Shown here: one piece after another, positions 36,101 to 46,287 of the stretch | Numbering within the stretch: the stretch's first letter is position 1 | Layout of the letters: each line of letters opens with the position of its first letter | Origin: Fidelibacterota bacterium | GTDB taxonomy: Bacteria > Fidelibacterota > UBA8477 > JABMPR01 | NCBI GenBank assembly: GCA_013202495.1 | Contig: JABMQQ010000020.1 | Location: 1-64,000, forward strand | Reading direction: 5' to 3' | DNA length: 64,000 bases | The notes under the pieces: model-generated | Database searches by the model: none | Seen by the model: the letters and a program-made list of their open reading frames with translations, nothing else | What the model was told of the DNA's origin: nothing | Position numbers and translations under genes: made by a program

Positions 36101-39095
36101 CAATGGACAAGGTGATTGGGTAAGAGTCAGGATCGTCCCAACCCAGCGTTTTCAGATCAACTGATAAGACATAGTCTGTACCAACAGTGGCAGTGATGGG
36201 TCGTTTGATGTAGTAGCCATAGCCACCGTCACCAAATACCATGGCACCTGAGCCATCAACACCAGCTGCAGCGTCGAAGGTAACTGTGGTATATCCTGTG
36301 GCACCATCATAGACACCCCAGTTACCAGCATCTGAATCATCTTCAAAGACCAGGTTAAGGTCGTTGGTGGATTCGACGATGTCAGCAATACCCCTGGGGT
36401 TGAGGCGATAGAAATCACCATCATAATCAACCACACCCATGATGTCGTAAGTGGTACCCACAGTCATGGTTACAGAACCGAATTGGTAGTCCACATTGTC
36501 CCCAACCAGGAATTTGGTTGTACCACCATCATCGGTAAGTTCGTAGGTATATGCCGTTCCGTCATATGCCAGTACGGTAGCTCCGTCGATCTTGACCAGC
36601 TGACCTTCCCATTGTTCGGCAGGATTGGTGTCTGCGGCTAAGGCGCTATCGATATCAGCACCAGTAATCATTCCAGGTATGGTTGGATTTCCTGTTGATT
36701 GAGTTCCCAGCAAAACGGGATGTTTCAATTCTGAGAGATTATTATAGATATCTAAATCTCCCGTAAACATAATCTCGTCACCTACGGCCACAAGCCCGTC
36801 AAAATCATAGTCAAAAACAAGAATGCCCATGTAGGCTTCGTTGCCATCATTGACCCAGATATTGTTATAACCATCATTGGCTGTCACGAGCCCAGCAAAG
36901 GTTCCGGTAATATCTTGTTCAATCTGACCACCAGGATTTAGCGCATTGGTAAAACTGATGGGCGTTATCCCAGCAAAGAATTCATAAGAACTTACATTGA
37001 CTGCATCTGTGAGTGTATCAGCAATGGCATCTCCACCTATCGCTGCTGTAGCCACCAGGTGAACCAATGATGCATCAGCGGCATCAAGGGTTGCCAATGC
37101 AAAGGAGACGGCGGTTCCAGTCATGGAGTAATCCGCTACATCAACAGCAGTCAAGTCACCGGAGTAATATACTTCGATTTCTGTATCGCTGATTGACACG
37201 GCCGATACAAGCTCCAGAGGAATGATAGTTGGCCAGACATAGGGATCAAAGTCATCAGGAGCATCTTGAGGACCAAAGCCTGAAGGTGCATCGCTATCAA
37301 TAGCCCATTCTGCTGGATCCCAGACGGGATTTCCAACTGTTACCGTAGCAAGACGTACGGCCCGACCATCTTCAAACTCATGATTAGTACCGGTTCCGTC
37401 TTCTCCTGGGATACCAAATATATCGACAATATTACCAGCTGGATCCACCAGTGCCATATTGTCGTCACCGTTGCTTCCGGCTACATGATTATCCTCTCCA
37501 TCAAACATATCTGGAGCCATGCCATAGGCAGCTTCAAAATCTGCATCTGCAGCACCAGTGGCGATAACAAAGTTACCCAGCGCAGGAATAGATCCTGCCA
37601 GGGCTAGAGTCTGACTTACTGTTGCAGAAGCATTGGTATATTTTGTTAGCTCCCAGCCAGTAAGATCAAGGGCTAGATCGGCTGCATTATGAAGCTCAAG
37701 AAACCTTAAACCAGCATTGTTGTTTGGATCAGCTAATTCACTAATGAAAACTGTTGTGATTTCCGGGGGTGTCTCAATTGTGATTGTCGCTTGTCCAGGA
37801 GATGTAAATGAATTGGCTCCGTCTGGTGAAGACCAGATATGCCAGTATTCACTACCATTATCAACGGTATACAAATTTCCTGCTGCGTCAAAGGCCAGAT
37901 CTTGTGTCCGTGATTGGCCTGTCTCAAATGTTTCAATCAAGGCACCCGTCGTGGCGTTGTGGATATAGACTGTTCCAGAATAATAGGAACCCCATGCAAT
38001 GCGATTGCTGGCTTCATCCAAAGCGATTCCGTTTGCACCAGCGTATGTCATGGGAACAGTCCACAGAGTATCGTCTATGGTCAGAGTTGTTCCAGTGTAT
38101 GGAGGATATTTTAAGAGTGGGTAAGCCTGGTTTGGATCTGCTCTTTTCTGACAAAAATAGATGTTTCCAGCCTGGTCTGTCTCAACGTCCAACTGGTAGT
38201 ATCCATCGTTAGGTCTTTCAATGGCAACCGCTCCGTAATTACCAGCAACCATGGTATCCTCTAGTCCAATGGCGTATTCAAGGATTCCCTGACCAGTAGC
38301 ATAGTGGGCGTCAGCTGTGTAGATAACGCGATCTGCACCTGTTCCATGCACCCAATTGGCACTGATATACTGATCAGCGACTTTATTGTCTGCGTCAAGA
38401 ACCCTAAATGCTGATGCAGGGCTTATATCCGCATCGAAGACATAAAGCTCATCTGCACCATAGTCAGTCACATACACACGTCCATCATCACCAATTGAAG
38501 TTTTATTGGGAGAATTTGAGGAATGACCCCAACTGATTCCACCATCGGAAAAGGTCAGACTGTCCTGTGCACCACTGAACAGATAGATTCCATCACTGTT
38601 GTATACACCACCAGTATTTGCGCTGGTTCCAGCATAACCGTTTGAGATATATACTGTACCAAAATGTGGACTTTCAACATCACGATTAATGGAAACGCCT
38701 TTGGGTGAATACATCACCGTCAAGAGATCATCACTGATCTTTGTCCAGGCAGTATTCCCATCATCAGCCGCCACAACTTCAAAAGTATAATCCCCATCAG
38801 GAAGGGTCGCCCCACCGGCATCTGTACCATCCCAGGTGACAGAGTTGCTTCCTTTTGTCGCCGTTGCCAGCGAAATGGTACGCACGAGAGTGGCACCACT
38901 ATAAATTTTTACGTCAACACCGCTGTCAGAATCCTCATTCAATAAAAATGAGATTTCAACAGTACTGTTTGTTGTGCCTGTCGTGATCACTGTGGCGCTT
39001 ACTTCCAGATTCGTAGCGTAAACATTAGCATACGTTGTGGTAGCAAGACCAAGGATGAGCGTCAGAGCAGCAATAAGAATATTACTTCTTTTCAT
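33132..39095 (-). CDS. 1987-aa secreted multidomain protein: FlgD-like fold, lamin-tail-like domains, duplicated about 147-aa domain, AMPK/CBM-like domain, C-terminal sorting domain
   Basis: EVTFDVNMNVQ...VDVAGSFNGWGGTPMVMEDPDADSVYSYTVTG; YPNPFNPITNIKYDIPENTYVRLSIYNTLGQ; FISELADPNNNAGLRFLELHN. Confidence 0.8.
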   Translation of the reverse strand: MKRSNILIAALTLILGLATTTYANVYATNLEVSATVITTGTTNSTVEISFLLNEDSDSGVDVKIYSGATLVRTISLATATKGSNSVTWDGTDAGGATLPDGDYTFEVVAADDGNTAWTKISDDLLTVMYSPKGVSINRDVESPHFGTVYISNGYAGTSANTGGVYNSDGIYLFSGAQDSLTFSDGGISWGHSSNSPNKTSIGDDGRVYVTDYGADELYVFDADISPASAFRVLDADNKVADQYISANWVHGTGADRVIYTADAHYATGQGILEYAIGLEDTMVAGNYGAVAIERPNDGYYQLDVETDQAGNIYFCQKRADPNQAYPLLKYPPYTGTTLTIDDTLWTVPMTYAGANGIALDEASNRIAWGSYYSGTVYIHNATTGALIETFETGQSRTQDLAFDAAGNLYTVDNGSEYWHIWSSPDGANSFTSPGQATITIETPPEITTVFISELADPNNNAGLRFLELHNAADLALDLTGWELTKYTNASATVSQTLALAGSIPALGNFVIATGAADADFEAAYGMAPDMFDGEDNHVAGSNGDDNMALVDPAGNIVDIFGIPGEDGTGTNHEFEDGRAVRLATVTVGNPVWDPAEWAIDSDAPSGFGPQDAPDDFDPYVWPTIIPLELVSAVSISDTEIEVYYSGDLTAVDVADYSMTGTAVSFALATLDAADASLVHLVATAAIGGDAIADTLTDAVNVSSYEFFAGITPISFTNALNPGGQIEQDITGTFAGLVTANDGYNNIWVNDGNEAYMGILVFDYDFDGLVAVGDEIMFTGDLDIYNNLSELKHPVLLGTQSTGNPTIPGMITGADIDSALAADTNPAEQWEGQLVKIDGATVLAYDGTAYTYELTDDGGTTKFLVGDNVDYQFGSVTMTVGTTYDIMGVVDYDGDFYRLNPRGIADIVESTNDLNLVFEDDSDAGNWGVYDGATGYTTVTFDAAAGVDGSGAMVFGDGGYGYYIKRPITATVGTDYVLSVDLKTLGWDDPDSYPITLSIEGLEAEENSVSINSLTEFTNIILMGTSINPTGYIKLQGSNTSAAGAGGTINVTVDNLMFDDDYEPPPSLDLDLAFEDDTDAANWGVYDGATGYTTVAFDATAGVGGTGAMVFGDGGYGYYIKRPVAATIGTDYSLTIDIKTLGWDNPDSYPITLAVEGLDAVENAISINSLTDFTTITLTGTATTAAGYIKLQGSNTSAAGAGGTISVTVDNLMFDDNTGATDIDHPVLLTSAALSSSLVELVFNEDIDPVTGANVANYTFDHGIGAPTAAVVLEDIVTLTLGTGMMFDSTYTVIVNNVADLSGNVLLADTSSFMYTYEFVSDLFFSEYIEGSSNNKALEIFNPTDAAIDLAGYTIGGTSNEATEWEYFYTFPDTLVMSVGAMSTYVIADASADSVLQDVADWVSAYPGPTSYNGNDARGLFKIVGVDTILIDALGDVNNATGADYAVAGVDDALGEHTLLRKANLTMGNPDWMMSAGTDAASSEWVVLPQNTFRFLGAHPHTDLVGPELAGIVAVSETQLQLRFSEPVVSADALALANYSVSGGIGNPTAVTMLNDFTYLLTVAVINTGDSYTLTVNGINDMNGNVIVADAMIDFMLDVPGSLPIDRIINDFVGGIGNWADPTYSGSTYGVLTSSTFASTDTMAFAGTHSGEMVLQDDPGSSGGWFVRLWNINRVDRIDADSKMFFYLYGGTASMQARIVIQDDGGYEAGPWRDITDAANDWQVISFDLENDPATGWINGNGAINSASGTVGVDCIQIRSTEDVSATLFVDMVTERYNVDPVEVTFDVNMNVQTLMETFALGTDFVDVAGSFNGWGGTPMVMEDPDADSVYSYTVTGLYPGENLEYKFRINGDWATSEFPDGGPNRVYVVPDTNSVVYNWYDDVETYVGVDLAALPTEFALHHNYPNPFNPITNIKYDIPENTYVRLSIYNTLGQHVIDLVNEDQAPGFYHLQWNGLNKNGTPVSSGMFIYRLTTPEFSKAEKMTYLK
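35452..36363 (-). repeat. Two tandem in-frame copies (468-bp period) inside the 1987-aa gene
   Basis: VFEDDSDAGNWGVYDGATGYTTVTFDAAAGVDGSGAMVFGDGGYGYYIKRP... recurs as AFEDDTDAANWGVYDGATGYTTVAFDATAGVGGTGAMVFGDGGYGYYIKRP... Confidence 0.9.
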
Positions 39096-39497
39096 TCCGG
39101 TTTCCCTTCCCTTTCAGACTTTGTTGGTTAGCGAGTTAGTTTATTATATTTACTTTCTCACCACAAAAGCTTTCGATTCAGCAATAATTCATAGCGTTTA
39201 GTTTGTATTTTGGAGAGTATTAATTCACCTGGGCAAATACTGATTTTTACATCGAATATTGTTATCCATAAGTAACTATTTATATTGGAGTTTAATTGTG
39301 ACTATTTTAGACTCATAATCAATTCAAATATTTTGGGTTTTACAAAAAGAAATATGCTGAAAAATCAGGTTTGAAAGAATCAGTCAAAAATCTGTAATTC
39401 GACTCGTAACTCATCACAGAGCAACGCTTTTCATTTACTCCCTTTTTCAGGAGATTGAAAAAAATGTATCCCTGAGGGCAGAGTTATCCTCACAATT

Positions 39498-40700
39498 TCA
39501 TCTATTAAGTGAAGGTTTAATAATCACTTCATCTTTCAACTCACCATCCACTGTATAGGAGGACAACTTGAGTTTTGAGGAGTGAACATCGATGACATGA
39601 TAGAATTGCTTATTGGCGTCAGTTATGGCGAACACATCCTCAATTGCCGGCTCAAGTTTGTATTGTTTAGACCCAGCTACAGAGTTGATATAGATCGTCC
39701 CCTTCTCACCATTCTGCACTGCCACCCCGGCTTTCAAGGGATATGTGCGGCCGAAAGTGTGATCATGACCCTGTAAAACCAGATCCACTTCATGTTTATC
39801 AATTACCGATAAAAATGCAGCTCTTCTTTTTGCTCCATCTCTACCCTGCCCTGTAGAATATAGAGGTTGGTGTATGCTTAATATGACCCATGTACTCTCT
39901 TCTCGACTTAAGATCTCATCCAGCCAGATGGCCTGTTCCTTCAGTTGCTCACTACCATTCAAAACGACAAAAAGCAGCCCCTGATAATGAAAGTAGTAAT
40001 TTGTCTCAGCCAGAGTTGATAGACCATTTTCCGGCAGAGTAAAATGGGGGCGCCAATAAGGAGAGTGCTGATCCAACCATTTTCCATGGATGTAATAGGC
40101 GTGGTTCCCCATAACAGGCACAAGCGGTATTTGACCAAAAATCCAGGCTCCAGCATGGAAAAGATCTTCCCATTGCTGATCAATACCAGGTACTGATACC
40201 AAATCTCCAGCCATGGTGAGGAAAGCTGCATCAGGAGCTTCTCGATAGCCAGCTCTGATAGCTCTTGACACATGACTGAGCAATCCATTCTGAGGATCTC
40301 CAAAATAGAGGAAGCGGAAGGCGTCTTGAGTGCTTCTAGCAGTTTCGAAAACAAACCACTCGCTCCATTCAGCTTCTGACCCCACCCGGTAGGCATATGA
40401 AGTCCCCGGCTTCATATTTATCATTTTTGATGAATAGGCATACACTTCGGTACTATCGCTGAGCACAACGGATTCTGTATCAACATTAAAGTCGTGTCGA
40501 TCCTTGTGAAATTTGGCCAGTGGCGTATTGAGCGCAAGCTGTACCCGAGGTGCATCCAACTCTATCACATGTCGCCAGGAAACATTCATCTCGTGTTGAG
40601 GATCCTCCGAGATACACAAAGCAATGCGCCAATCCTCTGGACCAGCAATGAGACTTGATGAAAATAGCAGGGTGATAAATAAGTTGATGTATCTGAACAT
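39498..40700 (-). CDS. Secreted metallophosphoesterase (purple-acid-phosphatase-like)
   Basis: FRFLYFGDPQNG...MAGDLVS...VPVMGNHAYY...ILSIHQPLYSTG...LVLQGHDHTFGRTYPL. Confidence 0.88.
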   Translation of the reverse strand: MFRYINLFITLLFSSSLIAGPEDWRIALCISEDPQHEMNVSWRHVIELDAPRVQLALNTPLAKFHKDRHDFNVDTESVVLSDSTEVYAYSSKMINMKPGTSYAYRVGSEAEWSEWFVFETARSTQDAFRFLYFGDPQNGLLSHVSRAIRAGYREAPDAAFLTMAGDLVSVPGIDQQWEDLFHAGAWIFGQIPLVPVMGNHAYYIHGKWLDQHSPYWRPHFTLPENGLSTLAETNYYFHYQGLLFVVLNGSEQLKEQAIWLDEILSREESTWVILSIHQPLYSTGQGRDGAKRRAAFLSVIDKHEVDLVLQGHDHTFGRTYPLKAGVAVQNGEKGTIYINSVAGSKQYKLEPAIEDVFAITDANKQFYHVIDVHSSKLKLSSYTVDGELKDEVIIKPSLNR

Positions 40701-40873
40701 GTGTTCCTCTTCTCGTAAATAATAAACAGGAGAATCAACGATCTGGCAATCTGCATCCCAATGTCCAAATATTTCCAGGTAAATGAAGATTTATTCATCC
40801 TGGTTTTTAAAGTATTTTGTAAATAGAATCTTATCATATCAAGATATTAAAAACTATACAATCGACAATTAGG

Positions 40874-43105
40874 ATGGGGCATATGCGACTGATATTATCC
40901 ACTTTACTGCTGGGAATCATTTTAGGGTGCTCTGGTACAGACCAGACTCAGAACCTTTCACCAAAAGAGGCCTTTATTGATTCTCTTCTCAATGAAATGA
41001 CACTACCAGAAAAAATCGGGCAAATGAGTCAAGCCACTGGTAGCTTCGAATTTACAGGTCCCATCACATCTGATTCAAGCACGCTGGAATTGGTACGAAC
41101 TGGACGCCTTGGTTCATTTCTAAATGTTGTTGGTGCTGAGAGAACCAGGGAAGCCCAAGAAATGGCAGTAAATGGCTCCCGCCTGGGCATTCCACTGATC
41201 TTTGGCTATGATATGATTCATGGATATGCTACCACGTTTCCCATTCCCATGGGAGAAGCAGCCTGTTGGGATCTTGATCTCATAAAAAGATCTGCCGAAA
41301 TCACAGCCCTTGAGGCTTCCGCGGCAGGTGTACATTGGAATTTTGCTCCCATGGTGGATATCGCCCGGGATCCTCGTTGGGGACGTATCATGGAAGGTGC
41401 CGGTGAAGATCCCTGGTGGAGCTCAAAGGTAGCCGTTGCCCGAGTTGAAGGATATCAGGGCGATGATCTTTCAAGCACCGGAACCATTGCTGCCACTGCT
41501 AAGCACTTTGCAGCATACGGTGCTGCTGAAGGTGGTCGCGACTATAATACCACTGAAGTTTCAGAACGAACACTCCGAGAGATTTATCTACCTCCATTCA
41601 GGGCTGCCGCCGGAGCTGGGGTTGCTTCGTTTATGAATGGTTTTAATGATCTGAATGGGGTTCCAGCCTCAGCCAGTCACTTGTTGGTTCGTCAGATTCT
41701 GAAGAAGGAATGGGACTTCAAAGGTTTTGTGGTCTCAGACTGGGCTTCTGTCCAGGAAATGACTGATCACGGTTATGCTGCTTCTGACAAAGAAGCTGCG
41801 CGATTGTCTTTGGCTGCAGGTTGTGATATGGAAATGGTGTCCACAACCTATGAGACCTATGTAGAGGACTTGGTTGCCGAGAATGCATCCTATCTTGCGA
41901 TGATAGATGATGCCGTACAACGAATTCTCGGAATCAAATATGACCTTGGACTATTTGAGGACCCATATCGGTATAGTGATGCTGGGAGAGAAGCTAAATA
42001 TGTTCTACACAATGATCATTTCAAACACGCCAGAGAGGTTGCCAAAAAATCCATCGTGCTTCTTGAAAATCGTGACAACACTCTACCGCTTGATATGGAT
42101 CTGGCAAAAATTGCTGTCATTGGTCCCCTGATCAATGATCCTGTCACGCCTCTGGGGACCTGGTCTGCCCAGGGGAAAAAAGAACATGTCACAACCCTTC
42201 TGGAAGGAGTTCAGCTGGCAGTAAGTGAACAAACGAAAATTTTGACCACAAATGGTTGTGAAGTCAATTCTGCCGACAAGACCGGCTTTAAAAAGGCCCG
42301 TTCCCTGGCCAAACAGGCTGATGTAATTATCGCTGTTGTGGGTGAAGAAGCCATGATGAGTGGTGAAGCTTTAAGTCGCTCAGATATTGGTCTACCAGGT
42401 GTTCAGTTGGAACTACTCCAAATGCTCAAAGCCACTGGAAAACCAGTCGTCGTCGTTCTCATGAATGGACGACCCATTGCTGAACCCTGGATGTACGAGA
42501 ATTGTGATGCTGTTCTTGAAACATGGCATCTCGGTGTGCAATCAGGTCCAGCCATTGCTGATGTTCTCTTTGGCACCTACAACCCTTCTGGAAAACTCCC
42601 TGTGACCATCCCCCGTTCAGTGGGACAAATCCCCATTTACTACAATCACAAGCATACTGGCAGAGCGTTTGACCCAGCTGATCGCTATACTACAAAATAC
42701 ATTGATGAGAAGTATGGTCCCCAGTATCCCTTCGGATATGGCTTAAGTTATACTAATTTTGAGTACAGCAATCTATTACTGGATAAGTCCAGTTTTCAGG
42801 CTGGAGAGAGCATTTCAATTGAAGTGATAGTGACCAACACAGGTCCTGTCGCTGGTGAAGAAGTTGTCCAATTATATGTTCGTGATATGATAGGTTCCGT
42901 GACTCGTCCTGTATTGGAGCTGAAAGGTTTTGAGAAAATCATGCTCGCCCCCAATGAATCACAAACTCTCCATTTCAGCTTAAGTGCTGAGGAGTTACGC
43001 TTTTGGGATGAGGAGATGCAATTCAACTGGGAACCTGGCGATTTTAAAGTTTTTGTAGGTCCAAACTCAGAGGATTTGCTGGAAGCCGAGTTCAAACTGC
43101 TATAG
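40874..43105 (+). CDS. bglX: Glycoside hydrolase family 3 (beta-glucosidase, BglX-like)
   Basis: DSLLNEMTLPEKIGQMSQ...GIPLIFGYDMIHGYATTFPIPMGEAACWDLDLIKRSAEI...GFVVSDWASVQEM; fibronectin-III-like C-term. Confidence 0.92.
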   Translation: MGHMRLILSTLLLGIILGCSGTDQTQNLSPKEAFIDSLLNEMTLPEKIGQMSQATGSFEFTGPITSDSSTLELVRTGRLGSFLNVVGAERTREAQEMAVNGSRLGIPLIFGYDMIHGYATTFPIPMGEAACWDLDLIKRSAEITALEASAAGVHWNFAPMVDIARDPRWGRIMEGAGEDPWWSSKVAVARVEGYQGDDLSSTGTIAATAKHFAAYGAAEGGRDYNTTEVSERTLREIYLPPFRAAAGAGVASFMNGFNDLNGVPASASHLLVRQILKKEWDFKGFVVSDWASVQEMTDHGYAASDKEAARLSLAAGCDMEMVSTTYETYVEDLVAENASYLAMIDDAVQRILGIKYDLGLFEDPYRYSDAGREAKYVLHNDHFKHAREVAKKSIVLLENRDNTLPLDMDLAKIAVIGPLINDPVTPLGTWSAQGKKEHVTTLLEGVQLAVSEQTKILTTNGCEVNSADKTGFKKARSLAKQADVIIAVVGEEAMMSGEALSRSDIGLPGVQLELLQMLKATGKPVVVVLMNGRPIAEPWMYENCDAVLETWHLGVQSGPAIADVLFGTYNPSGKLPVTIPRSVGQIPIYYNHKHTGRAFDPADRYTTKYIDEKYGPQYPFGYGLSYTNFEYSNLLLDKSSFQAGESISIEVIVTNTGPVAGEEVVQLYVRDMIGSVTRPVLELKGFEKIMLAPNESQTLHFSLSAEELRFWDEEMQFNWEPGDFKVFVGPNSEDLLEAEFKLL

Positions 43106-43355
43106 TTTGATCAACAGATAAATTTATTTCCTGTTTTTGATTATTTTCACCACAATGTGGTGAAAATTCTTGACTTGCTGGTGTAGCAAGCCTGGTTTAT
43201 CTTTTTTCCAATCGAGTGGGGAATATGCGATTTTCAGGTTGATGCTGAGTCATGATGGGGGTTTAGGCATCATATCTCCCATCCGCAAAATCCTTCCTCA
43301 ACACAATTCTTTTCGCATTCAGGCGTTTGATAATTAGTGGTGGAGAGTCAGAGCT

Positions 43356-44870
43356 ATGCACAACTACATACGAGAAGAGCATCAATATTTTGATTTCCTA
43401 CCTGGCGCTTTGATTGAGGTTGATCTCGCGAGTCGTAGTATCGTATATATGAACCGCATCGCTTTTAGTCTTTTTGAGATAACACAGTCTGATATCGATT
43501 CTGGTCTGCCCCTGAGAGACATCTTTCAAAATGACAATGAATATGCGCGATCCATCAAGGTAGCCGAAAAGTTTGGTCTGGAAAATTATCAGAACCATAC
43601 TGCCTATACCCGCTATGAGAAACAAGACCTCTATGACTTCATGATGAAGAAGAAAAATGGAGACGGCTTTCTTGGTGAATGTCAGGGTGCCTTTGTTTTG
43701 GATGAAGCACGGGTTCCAGTTGGGGCTCGTATCTATGTCCGAGACCTATCAGAACAGCGGGATATGGAAGCTGCCCATATTGTGAATGAAGCCAAGTATC
43801 GTACTCTGCTAGAATATTCGTCTGACATTATTTTTCTCATTGATAGCGAGGGAGTGGTGCAATCTGTCAACCGTGCAGCAACAAAACATCTGGGGCTGGA
43901 GATTGATCAGATTGAAGGTAAAAATTTCTCCGAATTGTTTCCACCACAGACGGTTGAAACCTTTAAGGGCTTTTTAAATAAGACCTTTATCAGTGGTGAA
44001 AGTGCTACCTATGAAACCCCAATGCCCACCACGAACAAAGCAATCTGGGTAAGTACCTCCATCAACCCAGTTCGAGATCGATCTGGGAATGTCACTGCCA
44101 TACTGGGAGTAAGTCGTGATGTCACAGAGTGGAAACGAGCTGAAGAGAGTCTGGAGCAAGCACTCATCGATGCCAGAAATGCCAACAAAGTAAAAGACCA
44201 GTTTATTGCTAATATCACCCACGAAATCCGCACACCTCTCACTACAATTACTGGTTTTACTGGTCGACTCAAAGAGAGTCTTGGAGAAAACCTGAAGCCC
44301 GCGGATGAAGATTACTTTAAGTTTATCAATAATAGCAGCCAGCGCCTGCTTCGTACTCTGGATTCCATCATTAACATATCTGAGTTGGAAGCAGGGACAC
44401 TTCAGCTGGATTCAAAATTGCACCGTTTGGGTCAACTCATTCAATTATTATGTGAGAAGTTAACCCCGGCCGCCGAGGAAAAGGGTCTCAAGCTTGATTG
44501 TCGAGTTCTCACTGAAGATGATGAAACTCGGTTTGACCAATATTCCATATATCATGCAATCCATAATATTCTTCAAAATGCGATCAAGTACACGGATAAA
44601 GGTAGCGTTACGGTTCTGCTTGACCGTGTGGATGGCAAGCTCCAGCTAACATTTACAGATACAGGGATTGGCATCTCTGACGAATATCGCGAGCGGATGT
44701 TTCAGGTCTTTTCACAAGAGAGTGAAGGTCTAATAAAAGACTATCAGGGTATTGGTCTTGGACTGGCCTTGACCAAGCGCTACCTCGATATGAATCATGT
44801 GAAAATCAAGGTAGATAGCGAAAAGGGCTTTGGATCAACCTTTACGCTGATTTTTTCTGATCCATCATAA
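43356..44870 (+). CDS. PAS-domain sensor histidine kinase
   Basis: VKDQFIANITHEIRTPLTTITGFTGRLKESLGEN...DTGIGISDEYRERMFQVFSQESEGLIKDYQGIGLGLALTKRYLDMN. Confidence 0.9.
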   Translation: MHNYIREEHQYFDFLPGALIEVDLASRSIVYMNRIAFSLFEITQSDIDSGLPLRDIFQNDNEYARSIKVAEKFGLENYQNHTAYTRYEKQDLYDFMMKKKNGDGFLGECQGAFVLDEARVPVGARIYVRDLSEQRDMEAAHIVNEAKYRTLLEYSSDIIFLIDSEGVVQSVNRAATKHLGLEIDQIEGKNFSELFPPQTVETFKGFLNKTFISGESATYETPMPTTNKAIWVSTSINPVRDRSGNVTAILGVSRDVTEWKRAEESLEQALIDARNANKVKDQFIANITHEIRTPLTTITGFTGRLKESLGENLKPADEDYFKFINNSSQRLLRTLDSIINISELEAGTLQLDSKLHRLGQLIQLLCEKLTPAAEEKGLKLDCRVLTEDDETRFDQYSIYHAIHNILQNAIKYTDKGSVTVLLDRVDGKLQLTFTDTGIGISDEYRERMFQVFSQESEGLIKDYQGIGLGLALTKRYLDMNHVKIKVDSEKGFGSTFTLIFSDPS

Positions 44871-44926
44871 AAACAGCATCAGATCAATATCTTTGTACAA
44901 ATACCTACTATTTTGACCTTCCGGAG

Positions 44927-46168
44927 TTAATCCTCTTCAGTTACTTCGAGAATTTTCAAACCACCAAGACCACCAGCGACAAACAAATAGTCATCATCAA
45001 CTTTTACAGCATTCACTGATTCTAAATCATCTAAACGAAACTGACCAATCAACTGAAGATCATCTACATCACAATCCCTTGAATTAAATTTATCTCTGGT
45101 ATAGGCGACATACACACCAGCTTCACCGTTGGACATGTATAAGGTCTTGCTGTCAGTTGAGGCGGCATTGGTGACAGTCACAGAGGGATCCAGATCATCA
45201 ACCACAGGTGGTGCGATCTGTTCAACAACCGAACCATCTTCCAGGCAAATAATTTGCGTACCACCATCTCCCAATGCCAAAACAGCTTTTTTGCGATGGA
45301 TTTCAATGGTTGATTTTGAAAAATCAATGCTGGCACCATCCAGCTCATAGTCATTTAGCATCTCGCCTGAATCATAGTCGAAGGTAACCATTCGAGCGGG
45401 TGTACCGGCAACAACAGCTACATCATCTCCGTCAGTATCCACGCCACGAGCATCTTCAACGGGATATGAAAAGACAACTTCGTCGTTGTTAAGTCTTATG
45501 ACCGTCACATGACCACTATCAGCTCCCGAGGTGACAAAAAGGTGGTTGCCTGTCACTTCAACATCTGTGGCTGCCCAACTGGGGACATCAAATGTTTCTG
45601 TTTCATCAGTCAGCTCATCTCTTCTAATACGGACTTTTTCTACAACAGCTGGAGAATCAAATTCGTCGCGGTTCGTAGCCATGGCTAAATACAAATAATT
45701 GTCTTTAAATGTTAACCCATTCACGTCTGAATCAGTAAAAAGCATTGATGATTTGAGCTCAGGGTCGTCTTCATCCTTAATATCAAATATATCAACTGCT
45801 CCGAGATAGGGCTCACCAATCATATTATAGGATACATAGGCTCTATTTTTTTTGATATAGATATCGGTGGCTTGTAAGACTTGCCCATCAATGGTTGGTG
45901 GGTCAACCTCTGCAATTAAAACAAGACTTACTGGATCAGCTGCAGTTTTTGCCAATCCTCCCGTTTGCAGAGAGGTGTCAATTTCAATAACTTCATTCAC
46001 ATAATTGACACGGCTCCTCAATGTGGATAGATCGTTCTCAAGAATAATGCGCCCATCTTCAGGAGCCTCTGTACAATTAAATAGTACTCCAGTCATGCTT
46101 ACCAGGATCAGGATTGAGATTGTATTTATTTTTCGTTTCATTTTGTTTCCTCTGTTCATAGTCTTCAC
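44927..46168 (-). CDS. LVIVD-repeat-like beta-propeller lipoprotein
   Basis: Lipobox VSMTGVLFNC; repeated VDIFDIKDEDDPEL / GGLKILEV motifs. Confidence 0.7.
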   Translation of the reverse strand: MKTMNRGNKMKRKINTISILILVSMTGVLFNCTEAPEDGRIILENDLSTLRSRVNYVNEVIEIDTSLQTGGLAKTAADPVSLVLIAEVDPPTIDGQVLQATDIYIKKNRAYVSYNMIGEPYLGAVDIFDIKDEDDPELKSSMLFTDSDVNGLTFKDNYLYLAMATNRDEFDSPAVVEKVRIRRDELTDETETFDVPSWAATDVEVTGNHLFVTSGADSGHVTVIRLNNDEVVFSYPVEDARGVDTDGDDVAVVAGTPARMVTFDYDSGEMLNDYELDGASIDFSKSTIEIHRKKAVLALGDGGTQIICLEDGSVVEQIAPPVVDDLDPSVTVTNAASTDSKTLYMSNGEAGVYVAYTRDKFNSRDCDVDDLQLIGQFRLDDLESVNAVKVDDDYLFVAGGLGGLKILEVTEED

Positions 46169-46287
46169 CCCCTCAAGATGAGTCGAAACACTTCGAAACC
46201 AAATGAAGATATTTATTATCGTATCTTCATGTAATATATGTCACTTAAGCGAGCCTGATTCCAACATTTACGACGTCCTAAATTCCT

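Noticed and set aside
33817-38212. Numerous ORFs overlapping the 1987-aa secreted protein on both strands
   Set aside because: Frame-shadow ORFs inside a well-supported long gene.
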